Assembly (NCBI GenBank): GCA_023935145.1
Contig: CM043700.1
Location: 139,031,328-139,095,327 of the forward strand
DNA: 64,000 bases
Reading direction: 5' to 3'
Origin: Bretschneidera sinensis
Taxonomy: Eukaryota; Streptophyta; Magnoliopsida; Brassicales; Akaniaceae
Under the pieces are notes generated by a model. That model worked only from the letters and a program-made list of their open reading frames with translations. It was not told the origin of the DNA and did not search any database. Within the stretch, counting starts at the first letter, position 1; every line of letters starts with the position of its first letter. Position numbers and translations under genes: made by a program. This document shows, piece by piece, positions 21,659-33,910 of the stretch.

Positions 21659-24600
21659 ATGGTAACAACAGCTGCTACTACGGCTACTCCGCTAACGTGC
21701 GCACTGCTTCCCTGCAAAGGTGGCCATTGCTACTCACCTCATTTTCTCTCTCTTTTGCTACTCTCTCTTTCCCTCTGTAACATTGTTTTCTTTTTGTGTT
21801 GTTGAGTTTACAGGGCTTCGTGGCTTGCAATGGACAAAGAACGAGGTTAGCTTAGCATTTTCTGTCTTCTTAGTGCTTCTATGCATATTTATTCTGTTTG
21901 GTTCCTGAGAAAATTTGTTACTGTTAAAAAAAGACGGATAAATTGAATCTGAAATTGTAAGGATTGGACCTTGACTCAACCGAACCAAAATCAGAAATGA
22001 ATAAATAATATTTGGGCTTTTGTTTTCATTTTTGAGCAATTCATGAGCTGTTATCAGGTAAGTCGAGCGTACTAATGATGTTCAATGTGTTAGAGTTAAT
22101 GCGCCCATATATGTAGAACTCGAGTACCACGGGTCCCGCTATCCCGTGAGCCCATGGGCTGAAAATTTTTGGGTCTGTTTTTTTCTTGTCTGTGGTTTGA
22201 ATCCATGTGATTTGTACAGTTGATTATTGGTAAACTTCTTCCGGGTGAACCGAGAATATTGTCTCTTATTTTTTATTTATTTATAATTTGTATATTGACA
22301 TGTCTTTTAAATGCTTAGAACTAAGACTGGAATGTTGGTGACCTATACTATAATTGATTCGAAGCAAAATACATATTACTTGATAATCTCTTTGTTAAAA
22401 ACCTTCTTCTTAATGATAGAATGCAATTGATGTTTTTGTGATGCAGCGACGGTATGCAAGGAAGGTTGCTTCTAATGTTATTACTGCAAAAATTGAGCTC
22501 AAGCCGCCTCCATATCAGCTGGTAAATCTCTCTCTCTCTCTCTATTCATTTTAAGAGTCTGTTTGGAACAAATGAATTCCATAAATTTTATAGAATTTAT
22601 TTACAATACCATACATTGTCATGTTTGGAAAGGTCCAACACATTATGAGATTCATTTGTATATGAATTAACTATGGATTTAAATTAGCTTGTTGCAACTT
22701 CTATCCAAATTGATGGAATTTACAAATGAATTTCCGAAAATGAGGAGCAAAAATTATGTTGATCCCCTCTTTTTTTTATAAGACTCCCGCTACCTCTTTT
22801 GAATTCTTCGTTTATTCAAAACATTTTAAATATGATAATTCAATTGATTTCGACAATTTGATACAAGGAAGGCAAACATAGTTCATTTCAATTCATTTTC
22901 ATTTGGTTCCAAACGGAGTGTAATCTTTGAGCGTAAAATATTTATTGCCTTGTCTCTTATAATTGTTATTTTCACTACTTGACATGTCGTCCAGACTACT
23001 GAAATATGGACACTGGCTTTACTCAGCTTCGTCACATATCATGTAAATTCAAGGCTACATAATTATTTTTTTTATTCCTAAAGTTTTGATAGAAAATAAG
23101 TCAATTTTTTTTTTTAAATAATTTTCTCGTGCCGCTCATTCAGGTGCCCCGTAGCTTGACTGAGTTAGGGTTCATGTTGCTTCATCAGCTTTGGTTTAGC
23201 CAGTCAAGCTTGAAATTAACCTATGCTTCAGCTATTGAGTTTTAACTTGAGCTGTTAATGAGTGAGTTCTTCATTTTCACTCTTGTGGACACAAACAAAC
23301 TTTTCTGTTAATCTGTCTTTGTTCATTGTCAAGTTTGAATGAAACTTTATGATAATAAAAATATTGATGTCTATCAGAACTTACAAGATGAATTAAGAAT
23401 CATAGAAGTGAGAAAATTTGCACAATCAAGCATGAAACAGCAACATGGTTTTAAACCTAAGTGAGGAGATAGGAAATGGTGTTTAACCAATATGATGAAC
23501 TTAGCAAATCAAATAAATATAAAACAGAGAAGGCCTTTGAGTTGAGTTTTTAAAGCCACATCAGAAGATTGAAACATTCACGGTGTGCTTATTGATGTTA
23601 TTTGACAATAATAAGTTAGTAATCAGTAGGGTTTTATTATAAATCTTGTTTGAATGTGCATGTGGCAGAATGCTTTGGAGCCACTTATGAGTCGGGAGAC
23701 CCTGGAGTATCATTGGGGAAAGCATCATAGAACTTATGTGGAAAACCTAAACAAGCAAATTGTAGGAACAGACCTAGACGAAATGTCCTTGGAAGAGATC
23801 GTAGTTGTTGCATACAATAAAGGTGATGTGCTTCCAGCTTTCAACAACGCTGCACAGGTATGTCATGCATGAATTCCCATTTTTATTGTATTACTTATAT
23901 TCATTTAGTTGGTAATGCAAATTAATTCAGAATTATGAGATTATGAGTATCAAAGCTTGGGTCCCAATCCTCTTTAGATATAACTAGATTATCTTTGGTC
24001 TGAATCAACTCAGATATAATTATTTATCTTTTCCAAAACTCATTATACATCTAATTGGCAATTTTCTCGACGTTTTTCAAGTTGTACTCTTTACCAAACT
24101 CATGGTGTAGGCAACGTTTTGCATTCTATCTCTCCCCCTCTCACTGTTAGACATTTCTTTTTCCCAGCGAAATTCCATTATGAAGATTCATATATTAGTA
24201 TTTGAGGCCTTTCATATGTTTCTAGGCCTGGAACCATGATTTCTTCTGGGAATCCATGAAACCAGGTGGTGGAGGAAAGCCATCTGGAGATCTTCTAGAT
24301 ATGATTGAAAGAGATTTTGGTTCTTTTGAAAGATTTGTGGAAGACTATAAGTCTGCTGCAACCACACAATTTGGTTCTGGTTGGGCTTAGCTTGCGTGTG
24401 AGTGAACTCTTCCCCTCTGATGCAGCATGGTCTTAACTTTTAATATCCTGGAAGTTCTGCTGTCATGATTTTGTGTGGAGTAATTTTCCCTCTTTTTTCT
24501 GTTATGCAGACAAAGCAAATAGGCTTGATGTTGAAAATGCAGTAAATCCTTGTCTATCAGATGAGGACAAAAAGCTTGTAGTGGTGAAGAGTCCCAATGC

Positions 24601-25268
24601 TGTGAATCCTCTTGTATGGGATTATTTTGTGAGTATTGACGATTGGTCCCAAGATTCCAAATTCAGATATGTAATGTAATATTTCAAGGAAACATTATGC
24701 TTGCGTTTCTATGTCCTTTTGGCTTTGGTAATCTAATATATCATTTTTGTTGGTTTCTTGCAGCCACTCCTTACCATTGATGTTCGGGAGGTATTATACA
24801 TACTCTAACCAAATGACTAATTGATTCTTTCAACTTCCTATCTGTGAATAATGTTAGTTACTTGATTATTAATTCTGGAATTTGATTTTTTCTCAACAGC
24901 ATGCTTACTACCTAGACTTTCAGGTGCGACTCTATTATAAACATGAGTCACAATTTGCTTTCCATTTTATGATAGGAAGTGTTTTCCTTCTGCCTATTAA
25001 ACTGTTGTATGATGATTGCTGAGCTTGATAACTGTGCCACTGTTTCTTTTCGTAGAATCGAAGACCTGATTACATATCAATCTTCATGGAGAAGCTTGTA
25101 TCATGGGAAGCGGTCAGTTTCAGACTGGAGAATGCAAAGACTCGTGCCACTGAAAGAGAAGGAGAAGAAGAAAGGAGGAAAATTGAGGAAGAGGAGGAGA
25201 AAATGGGAGACAATGAAGCTGTAGAGATGTAGTTGGATAGTGATATTGATGAATCAGAAGCTGAATGA
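21659..25268 (+). pseudogene. FSD2: Chloroplast Fe superoxide dismutase (FSD2-like) with two in-frame stops
   Basis: Fe-SOD removes superoxide in plastids. Nine exons: 21659-21719, 21814-21845, 22447-22521, 23669-23857, 24226-24397, 24510-24628, 24764-24790, 24900-24923 and 25056-25268, all with matching phases and GT-AG introns. Residues 1-31 look like a transit peptide. The core has [17 protein letters not shown] (iron-ligand His), NNAAQ then [17 protein letters not shown] (second His), NAVNPLVWDY, the D-x3-H ligand pair around exons 7/8, HAYYLDFQ and NRRPDYI. The acidic C-terminal tail (LDSDIDESEAE) is typical of FSD2. Lesions: TAG at 24388-24390 replaces Trp in the GSGWAWLAY motif, TAG at 25230-25232 replaces the Tyr before the tail, and CGG at 24785-24787 changes DVWEH to DVREH. 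Truncation at the first stop would remove the C-terminal ligands. Splicing is otherwise well kept, so decay is young or the stops are sequence errors. Confidence 0.85.
22555..22920. mobile_element. PIF/Harbinger (Tourist-like) MITE in Fe-SOD intron 3
   Basis: 366 bp flanked by a TAA repeat on both sides (22552-22554 and 22921-22923). Ends GAGTCTGTTTGGAACAAATG and, reverse-complemented, CACTCCGTTTGGAACCAAATG form terminal inverted repeats. TWA target copies and a TGTTTGG-type end are typical of PIF/Harbinger MITEs. Non-coding. Confidence 0.75.
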
Positions 25269-26068
25269 ATTTGGATCATTTTACATGGTAATCTAGAAAC
25301 ATTTTTAGGCCGGTTGCCTCTTCTCTTGTACTTGGAATGTAGAGTGTGCAGAATATAGAGATTTGTTGTTTCAATCCTGGGTTTTGTAGGCGGGAAGTTG
25401 CAATTTTTATCCCTACCTTGTACCAATTTCCTAGTTTTTGCGGTTATTAAAGGGAGTAATGTTTATGAGTTTTAATCTTGTATCAAACACATACAAAGTG
25501 TTAATAGAATCACTTCCCAAATATCATCGTGCTGCATATCAAGCTGCTTCCTTATTGTTGCAGAAATTAGCATGACCAGAGTTTTGTATCCAGGAATTTC
25601 TCTTTTAAAATGATATTGGGGTTCTTCCCGAGCCTCGTCTGAAATATTCTTCATCTCCAATTTCCTTCCTCTCCGAATGTTGTTAGACTGAAGAGTTTGC
25701 TACTGTAAAATGATCTCTACATTCAAAAGATAATGCCAATGCCATTACATAAAGAATCAGTAAGTAGGAAAGGAGGTATTACAGCGTTACCAATCTTTTT
25801 CCAACACTAATGGAATGGACTAGCTATTTTCTTTAGGACAATGCATGGCTTTAAGTATTTCCCTTTACAATGCCAATACAATATTACTCAAATCCTATGA
25901 CTACAATAAAAGATGATTTTTGTGCTCTCAGATTTCTGTACAAAAACAAAATAAATTACACAGAGAAGGAAACAATTTTGTAAGAAACAATTGTTCCACT
26001 TGCCATCATCTAATAGGAGATGTCTTTAGAGACAGAAGAGCATCAAGATCTGAAACCCTTGAATTTTC
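25269..26068. other. Intergenic between convergent Fe-SOD and CDC20-like gene
   Basis: The 3' ends of the two genes face each other. Expected to hold both 3' UTRs. No further gene supported. Confidence 0.5.
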
Positions 26069-27083
26069 CTAGCAAGGTGGTCCAAAATATTCCCAAAAGT
26101 GTAGATTTTCGTCTCCCCCAGCTGATGCAACAGTTAGTCCATCAGGGCTCTGCAACACATCAAAATATAAGTAAACTTTAGTTCATGTATTTTAAGGATA
26201 AAACCCTCTTTTAAGTTCTGAAATTAAGTTCTTGGATAGTCAAACCTGGCAAAGGTTTATGACTCTGGATCCATGAGACCCTAACTCTCCTGCTTTAGTC
26301 ATGGAAGGGTACCTCAACAAGCATAGCTTGTTTTGATTCTCACTTGTACCATAGCCATGGCCACTCATTATCTCCTTGTGATGCCTGTTCCATTCCAGTC
26401 CACAAATCTGTGCATTTTATATCAAATTACCATAAGTAACGCAAAAGCCAAGCAATGTAGATTTATGAGTTTGCATTTTTATTTGTAACCATCGACCCTA
26501 GAAAAGGAACAAGGTAAAATACCAGTTTGAAAATGGTTAGATAAATCAGTTTCAGCTAAAAAATATATATTGGGGCAGATTAAGATCTTACCGAAAACTC
26601 ACAAGAGCGTAAATTCTAAAAAAGGAAAAGGGTTTTCTTAGGATACAAATGACTTGTAAATTAATCATACTTAGCGGTTATTTAAGAAAGAGCAAATTGT
26701 GAATTAATTGACTTGCCTTTGCTTTGGTATCTATGCTGTAGATGCACCTCCCCTTTTGTATGTTCCATATCTTAATACACCCATCATGTGAGCCTCCTCC
26801 AGAGGCAAGTATATTAAACTGATATGGACACCAAGCAAGGGCCTTTACTGCAGCAGAATGGTCAGTAAACCGATGCAAGAAATTGGATGAAGTCAGTTTC
26901 GAAGCTTCCCATATGTATATGAGGTTTTTGTTTCCACCACAGGCCAATAAGTTGCCTTCACTTGACCATTTTAAACCACAAACTTCTTGAGTGTACTCGT
27001 ATATAGGAAGCCAAATTGTTTCCTTTTCTAACTGCCAGTGAGAGCATGCAAGGGAGACTAGAAGAAAGGCAGACAAATACTTA

Positions 27084-27304
27084 CAGTGTGTTTGGGATGG
27101 AGGTGAAAGGGAGATGATTAGGTATTGATTTTTCATACCGTCCATTTTGGGGGGTTTGAAAGGGGAGGGGATTGATATTTATTTATTTAAAAACAAGGGG
27201 AAGGTACTTTAACCCTCTCATTCTTTTTTTAACATCCAAACAAGGGGAGGGTAACAACGCTACCTTCCCTTCCCATCCTATCCCCTCCAAACTCCTAAAC
27301 ACTG
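27084..27304. mobile_element. PIF/Harbinger (Tourist-like) MITE inside the CDC20-like pseudogene
   Basis: 221 bp bounded by TTA on both sides (27081-27083 and 27305-27307). Inverted ends are CAGTGTGTTTGGGATGGAG and, from the right end, CAGTGTTTAGGAGTTTGGAG. The interior is AGGGGAGGG-rich on one side and CCTTCCC-rich on the other. The 3-bp TTA target copy fits PIF/Harbinger. Non-coding. Confidence 0.8.
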
Positions 27305-28860
27305 TTAAATTCTTTAGCAAATTTTAAGAATTGGAATATTTAATACTGAGATTCAAGTACTATCATGATTAATAATGGATTTGTCTTGGCTCCCAGATGT
27401 TAAAATCTGACCATTCCATGCAATAGTTGCTATCCTCTAAGCTTCCAACCTGTGTATAAAACAATACCATAAGTTAAGCTCTCAACCCAACCTATCAACA
27501 TTCTAGGATTATTAGTTAAGCTCAAAAATAGTGAAACTACAAAGAGAGAAAAGATTTACAAGTTTGGAAGTCTCAGCATCCTATAGCTGAAGTTTGGAGC
27601 TCATGTATCCAACTGCCACACTTCTGGCATCAGCAGACCACGCTACACTTGTAGGATAATCATTCTCATCATGAATTTGCAATAATTTTTGTATGCTTTT
27701 GTTCTCTGAATTCCATAGGTATAGTTCTGAACCCAAAGCAATAGCGAGAAAGTTGTTCTTCCCCCAATCCATGATGTTCAGATAAAAGTCATTTTTAAGC
27801 CTGGGTGCATCCAAAATTCTAGCCTCCCCCTGTACAAATTAACCATTGATCAATCTATCTGTGTACTGAACAACATAAAAATTCTGATTTTACAAGTTTT
27901 AATGAAGAGATGAGCCACTAACAAAAGGCATTATGCCATTATTTGAGTACTTAGCTGCTCTCCATGCGTTCTTTCTGTTTCAAAGTGAAAAAAATTGAGC
28001 CATACCTGCCTTCAGTTTTGATCTCAACCACATCCTTCAGTTCTGATTTCAATATTGAGAAATTTTAACAGAGAATTTATCTGAGAGAAGAAAAATATGA
28101 GATTTTATCTGCTTCCTTAAATTTAATGAAATGCATAAGCTTGCTAAAATGACTGAATGAGGCAGAGCTAGACTATTGCCCTCATTAACTCCCAATTATA
28201 AAACTGGCCATAAAGAAGGGAAAAGACGATTATTTTAACTTGCTGCTAATCATCACCATAAATATTTCTTTATGTTGACAGATAATGAATAAAAGAGGTC
28301 CAAAATTAGTTATCAGAGGCCAAACAAGAAAAACAGGGAAGTAGACACTTAGATAAGCACCTTGGGCAAGCGTCGAAATTGACGTTACTTGGTACCATTA
28401 TATGATGCCTCTGCCTCATCATGTCTCAATTCATCGATAAGAGGAATTGAATTTCTACTTGATTTTGGGCTTCCTCTAAACACCAACATTCTAAATGGTC
28501 TCCCTTCTGAATCCAAAGTCATATTCTCCACCAATTTCTGTCTGTATACTTCCTACAGCAATGGAAAAACCTCATATTACTAAATACTATTTTATATAAA
28601 TTGTATAACAAGCTTATCATGACAAAGTTTAAGGATATCAAAAATCAAAATACCCAAATAGAAATTTTAACATATATTTGATCCCACAAACCAAAAAAGC
28701 CCTGAACCCAAGTACCCATTTGAAGAACATTGTGATTCTCCATGGCAAAAACCAAGAGATTACAAGTACCAAAAGACTCGTTTATAAACTTTGATGAAAC
28801 TCAATAGATCAAAAAATAAATACCCTTCCATGAATTTCAACGAAATTAAAAAAAAAAAAA

Positions 28861-28881
28861 TATATATATATATATATATAT
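28861..28881. repeat. (TA)n microsatellite
   Basis: About 21 bp of alternating TA in an intron of the CDC20-like pseudogene, preceded by an A run. Confidence 0.9.
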
Positions 28882-29399
28882 GAAAAAAATACCCTTTTAT
28901 GAACTGCCACAAAAAAAATGAAAACCCTAACAGCCACTCATGAATATTCAATTAAATTACCCAAAAGAACTGAGAACATTTTAGAACTTTAGGCATATAT
29001 AAAACAATAACCCATATTAAAAAACATAGAAAACAACTCATTGGAAGAGAAAACATACATCCAATTTCGAATTATATATTTCTTTAGTCCTGTTGGTCAA
29101 CAAACTGTGGGCTTGATCAAGATTCATCAAACTCCTATTGGGTATAAACCGATCTCCCTTTGCATATACCCACACAAACATTAAGCAAACAGTTATTAAC
29201 AGATAGAAAACACATAAGACCAGAAATTAGATTAAGAAAAAGAGAAGGAAGAAAAAAAAGGGCGATTATTTTTTGTTGAAGAAGAGAAAACAAGGGGAGC
29301 TTTTTGTACAGGAAAATCGTATGGAGTGGGACTGCTTAGAAGTCGTCTTGGAGAGTACCAATCTGATTCAAATGATCTCCACATCACGCTTTCATCCAT

Positions 29400-30445
29400 C
29401 AAAGAAACCAGAATTTATAGAACCGATTTTTGAGTTCCTTTTTATTGGGTGTTTGTTTTTCTTTGTGAAGAACAAGAAAGCGTGCGCATGCGAAGTTCAG
29501 CGAAGGCTTCGGTATCTCCCGCCAAAAAGCCTAACCATTGTGGTTGTTTTGTTGAAGAGTCGGGTCGGGTTGACCGTTGATGAGAGCTGGTTTTCTCACT
29601 TAGCCCGAATGTAATTTAGTTTGGACTTGGGACTTAAATTCCTCTTTGAAAATTACCAAGCAAACATCGAAAATATATATTTTTTTAATCTAAAAAATAA
29701 TTGAAGTCATTTAATTATTGATTATTTACTGGGTGAAATTTGGATTGGTGGGCTTTATTTTTTCCAAAGACAATTATTGTTATTTTTTTTTTTTAGTTAA
29801 CACACTTATCTCTCAAATGGCATCTCTCAAGTTTTTCTTTTATTAAAAAGAAAAATACATATTTCAAATTTTACCTTTGCTCAAAAGACGAATATTGTCT
29901 TTTTTTAGTGAAGAGGGTATCAAAACTTTTAATTCGATACGAAAAGCTGCACTGCTAACCATTATTGTTAGTTAATGGAAAAAAGATGTTTCCTTTGAAA
30001 TCGGTTAGCCAGATGTAATTTGATTATGTAATTTTAATCAAATCACATCTCGTATTAGAGAGATTTTTTTAATAGACTTTATCGTTCATGAGATTTTTTT
30101 GGACTAGATGTACCTTTCACTATCAGATAAAGAGTCCAAAAAAATTCTGCATCTTTCTTCTTCATATGATTGTGAAATGCATCACAAATCTAAGAAAATT
30201 TCATAGTCAAAATCCAGATGAGAATATTTCTTTTTATCAATATGGAACATTGACAACATTTTCTTCTTTATAATCACAATTATGAAAGGGTAATCAATTT
30301 TTATAATCACGAATCAAATCTATTTCATGAAAAAATCTTGTTTATACGTGGGTCATGAAATTTCTTTGGTCAAAGTTATTTTTTACCGTATAAAAAGACA
30401 GATAAATTCTCTTTTGTTTTCGCTTTCTAATTAACGGTGGAAAAA
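29400..30445. other. Intergenic between CDC20-like pseudogene and copia element
   Basis: AT-rich beyond 29650. No gene supported. The first 200 bp may be the old promoter of the CDC20-like gene. Confidence 0.45.
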
Positions 30446-30450
30446 TATCT

Positions 30451-31151
30451 TGTTAAAAAAGTTTTTAAATTCCTCGCATTTAATCATATTTTTTGAATAA
30501 TCATTATTTGGCTATTTTAATATAATAATCAAATTGAGAGTTAAACATTTTGTAACTATCAAATGACTTTTCAATAATCATTATTTGGCTATTTTAATAT
30601 AGCCAATAAATTAAAAGTTACAAATTTGTAATTAATCTCAATAAATTGAGAGATTCAAATTTTGTAATTATTTCTAGTTTAAATTTTGAATTAAATTCGT
30701 ATGCTCATTTGTGCCTATAAATACCAAGATTTTCAAGAGCCTATTTAGATTCTTTTTCTTGTTTTATACTCTCTATATATTTGTGTTTTTTGGCAACCTT
30801 GATCGGGTCGATTCACCACAGCATCTCAGTGGATGTGCACATTGCAGGAGACAAAGCTGAGAGTACGTACTTGGGTTTTATCTTGGAGCCAGTCTTAGCC
30901 ATTTATACCTGGACATAGGGAGGTTATAACGGCTTTAGGATAATGGCTTTCTGCGACTCACAGGCCAGCTCTTTCTGTTTTCTTTATTTTAATTATTTAT
31001 TTTGTTTTTATTATAAATTATTATTTAATATCATACATTTATATTGTGTTAAAATTATTTTGATTTTTACAAGCATGTGTTTTGAATTTATCTGTTTTGA
31101 AATTATCTGTTTAGCTTTTATCATCAATTATATAAAAAAAAAATTCCAATA
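30451..31151 (+). repeat. 5' LTR of the 30.4-kb copia element
   Basis: 701 bp, beginning TGTTAAAAAAG and ending TTCCAATA. It contains a CTATAAATACC TATA-like motif. Differs from the 3' LTR by many substitutions and an extra internal repeat (TAATCATTATTTGGCTATTTT occurs twice here, near 30500 and 30576), so insertion is not recent. Confidence 0.85.
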
Positions 31152-31303
31152 ACTAAAGTCGTTATGGTATTATTAACATATGGTATCATAGCTAGGCTTT
31201 GCATGGGTTAGATACCTAATTTTATATACTATGTTGTATATGTATGTTTTTTTATTTTTCATGATATGTATAATATGTTTATATATAGAAATTTTAAATG
31301 TGT

Positions 31304-31306
<3 letters not shown>

Positions 31307-31350
<44 letters not shown>
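31307..31350. repeat. (AT)n microsatellite inside the copia element
   Basis: About 44 bp of alternating AT, 115 bp after the primer-binding site; followed by ACACACATATATACATATAT. Related (AT)n runs occur at 32499-32536. Confidence 0.9.
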
Positions 31351-31361
<11 letters not shown>

Positions 31362-32496
31362 TACATATATATGTATGAGAATTTTGTTTGTATTACATAT
31401 TAATAGTTTTTTTGAAGTAAATCATTTATTCAAATATATATGCTTATTTGTGTGAATTTTGTTGAAAGAATGATTATAGGGATAGATTGAATTTTCAGTT
31501 TAGAAAGAACAAAAGAAATTCAAGTACAAAATATATATATTCACTATATGTAAGAAATTTATGTTAAAGACAACTTTGAAATAAAAAATCAATTATAAAG
31601 TTACAGTACCAAATCATTACATTATTACAATAAAATGACAATACAATTGTCTTCATTCACTTGAGAATATTGTCAAACCATATACTGATTTAGTGATTTT
31701 GATCTACTTGCCACTGATTTGTATGTCTCTAACAGTAAATTATTATTAAATTATTTATGTATTTCTTATAGTAGCATATATACATATTAAGTATGACTTT
31801 AAGTATCATTCCGTTAATGTTGTAAATGTTATATAAAAAAAATCAAACCAAACCATTATTACGTTACATACATAAAGACCATTATTATACCAATATAATA
31901 ATCACTATAATGAATTATTGTAAACATTATAAACGTTTAATGATTATAAAAAAAATATTATATACTAAATTAAAATCAAATCAAATTGAGGAATTATGAA
32001 TTATTAAAAGACCTGGTGCTTTTGATCAGTGACCTAGAGTTTTATATATGTGCTTTATATATATTCTAGTGTTTTATATATTTCGTAATATTTGCATGTC
32101 TCTATATATTTATGTGGTATCAAAGTATTTTTCTTTGGTATAACTTATTCTAGAATTTGGTAGTAAATTTTGCATTCTAAATACAAGATATTTTTTAATG
32201 TAAGAAAATAGTTATTATGAATTATTAAAAAATATATGTATATATAAATAATATTATATATAACGCTTAGAATATATTCAACGATTTAGATATTTTGTTT
32301 CATATACTCGTCTATGACCATTCGAAATATATAGTGTGAATGGTAGCACCAAATTTGTAAAATATAGTGTATTGATCCAAAAATCTAAGTTGGAAACTAA
32401 ATTGGAGCAAAACTTATATAAATTAAAAGCAAAAGATATTTTACGCCTGAATCTTTCAATCAAAGTTTGATTGGTGATTGATATAAAGCTTTTGTA

Positions 32497-32543
<47 letters not shown>

Positions 32544-33099
32544 TATACACACACACTTTAAAAAATATGAAAACCAATCATAAGTATCTAATAAAGCAAT
32601 CCATAACTTTAACAATAGGAGAAAATTAAAGTCCATAAAAATATATATACCCATTATTAGCAAAGAAATTAAGCTTCGACTTTAAATACTTTGCATAACA
32701 TGATTGAGAAAGAAAATAAACATAGATAATTGTATGAATGTGGAAAGTTTATTATAGTGGAGAAAGAGGAAGAAAAGAGCAAAATTAATAAATTTCAAAT
32801 GATTTGTAATCAAGTAGATAAAATAAAAAAAGGAAAAAAAAAGCATATATGGTCTAATAAAAAAAATAATTACCTAGATAGAAAGGAAAACCAAAAAGAA
32901 AGAAAGAAATTTAGGAAAATAAGTGAATAAAAAAATCTACTAACATCTTATTATATATTAAATCGAGTAACCTCTAAAAAAACAGTGAGAAAATTCCTTC
33001 TGAAATATAGAAAAATAGACCTCCAATGCTTGATATTCTAAAAATGTGGCGGTGTCTAGCTAAGGTATCTATACTCGAACCAAAGAAAAAGAAAATAGG

Positions 33100-33910
33100 A
33101 TCCAACTATAGATGTTGTTTTTATAGGTTATGCTCAAGATAGTAATGTAAACATGATCTTAGTGATAAACTTTGAAACCAGTGAAATATCCTATACCACA
33201 ATAATATAAGCTAGAGATGCAAAATATTTTGACGATATCATTTTTTTAAAAATTTAAGGTGTTGGTTCAACCTTCTAAGGTTTAATTAAATGAGGACATT
33301 TTCTAGTTCATCCCTAGTAAATAAATCTGAAACTTATTTTGAACCTAAAAGAAGTAAAAAGACTAGAATTGAAAAGAATTTTGGATATGGCTTCATTATG
33401 TTTTAGTATAAGGAGAACATTCTACCTATAGTAAAGCTATATCTTGTGGAGACGCACCTTTTTGGAATTAAGATATTGATAATAAATTTAAATTAATAAT
33501 ACATGATAATACTTTAGTTTTATTATACTTACCTCCATGGAGTAAGCCTATAGGTTGTAAGTAGGTTTTCAAGGAAAAGTTGAAATCTGATGGAAGTACT
33601 ATGGAGGTTGAGTTAATAGATTTAGATACAATTTGTATAAAGGTTGAGTGGTTAAAAAAAATATTGATTGATATTCCTTTTGAGAATAAGCTTGTGTCAT
33701 CCATACATATACATTTTTATTGTAAAGTTGTGATAAATCTTATACGAAAATCTCATTCTAATAAGAAGATGAACAAACATATTCAAATGAGATATAGGTC
33801 AGTCAAATAACTGTTGAGTATAAGTGTTATATCTCTAGAGTTTGTAAGATTTGAAAGGAATATAGCTGACAACTTGACTAAAGGTCTACCCATGAGGGGT
33901 ATACTTGATA
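33100..33910 (+). pseudogene. Copia polyprotein remnants (IN/RT linker, RT start fused to RNase H)
   Basis: Peptide blocks typical of plant copia pol appear in order but with stops and frame changes between them: FIGYAQ, EPKRSKKTR, PIGCK followed by a stop in place of Trp, KEKLKSDGS, then MEVELIDLDTICIKVEWLKK and a tail with ADNLTKGL. Going straight from the KLK.DG motif of early RT to STMExEFIxLD-type RNase H means the whole RT core, including the YVDD box, is missing. The junction at about 33597 is in frame. Confidence 0.7.

Larger units (their letters stand above)
26069..29399 (-). pseudogene. Decayed CDC20-type WD40 activator of the anaphase-promoting complex
   Basis: CDC20/FZR proteins bring substrates to the APC/C. 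Recognisable exons: a probable first exon from ATG 29399 (SPRRLLSSPTPYDFP; 3' end unclear), 29157-29059 (GDRFIPNRSLMNLDQAHSLL), 28552-28361 (EVYRQKLVEN, ILVFRGSPKS-like), 27829-27560 (ARILDAPRLKNDFYLNIMDW, YPTSVAWSADARSVAVGYM), 27449 to about 27375, about 27020-26717 (EVCGLKWSSEGNLLACGG, FTDHSAAVKALAWCPYQF), 26407-26246 (ICGLEWNRHHKEIMSGHGYG) and 26149-26069 ([19 protein letters not shown]). Lesions: TAA at 28385-28387 before RQFRRLPK; TAG at 27581-27583 where the WD repeat needs Trp (KLQLWD); a short deletion plus frameshift after SLEG near 27432; and a MITE at 27084-27304 where the following blades should join. The exon ending at 26717 uses a GC donor. Clearly non-functional as a full CDC20. 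Confidence 0.85.

Noticed and set aside
29273..29614. 113-codon plus-strand frame beside the CDC20-like pseudogene
   Set aside because: It overlaps the probable first exon of the minus-strand gene and has no family resemblance.
31181..31192. TGGTATCATAGC as part of a tRNA gene
   Set aside because: It is a retroelement primer-binding site; no cloverleaf-forming sequence surrounds it.
32730..32930. Lys-rich 66-codon frame in the copia element as a gag nucleocapsid
   Set aside because: Composition is from A-rich DNA; no zinc knuckle or gag motif.
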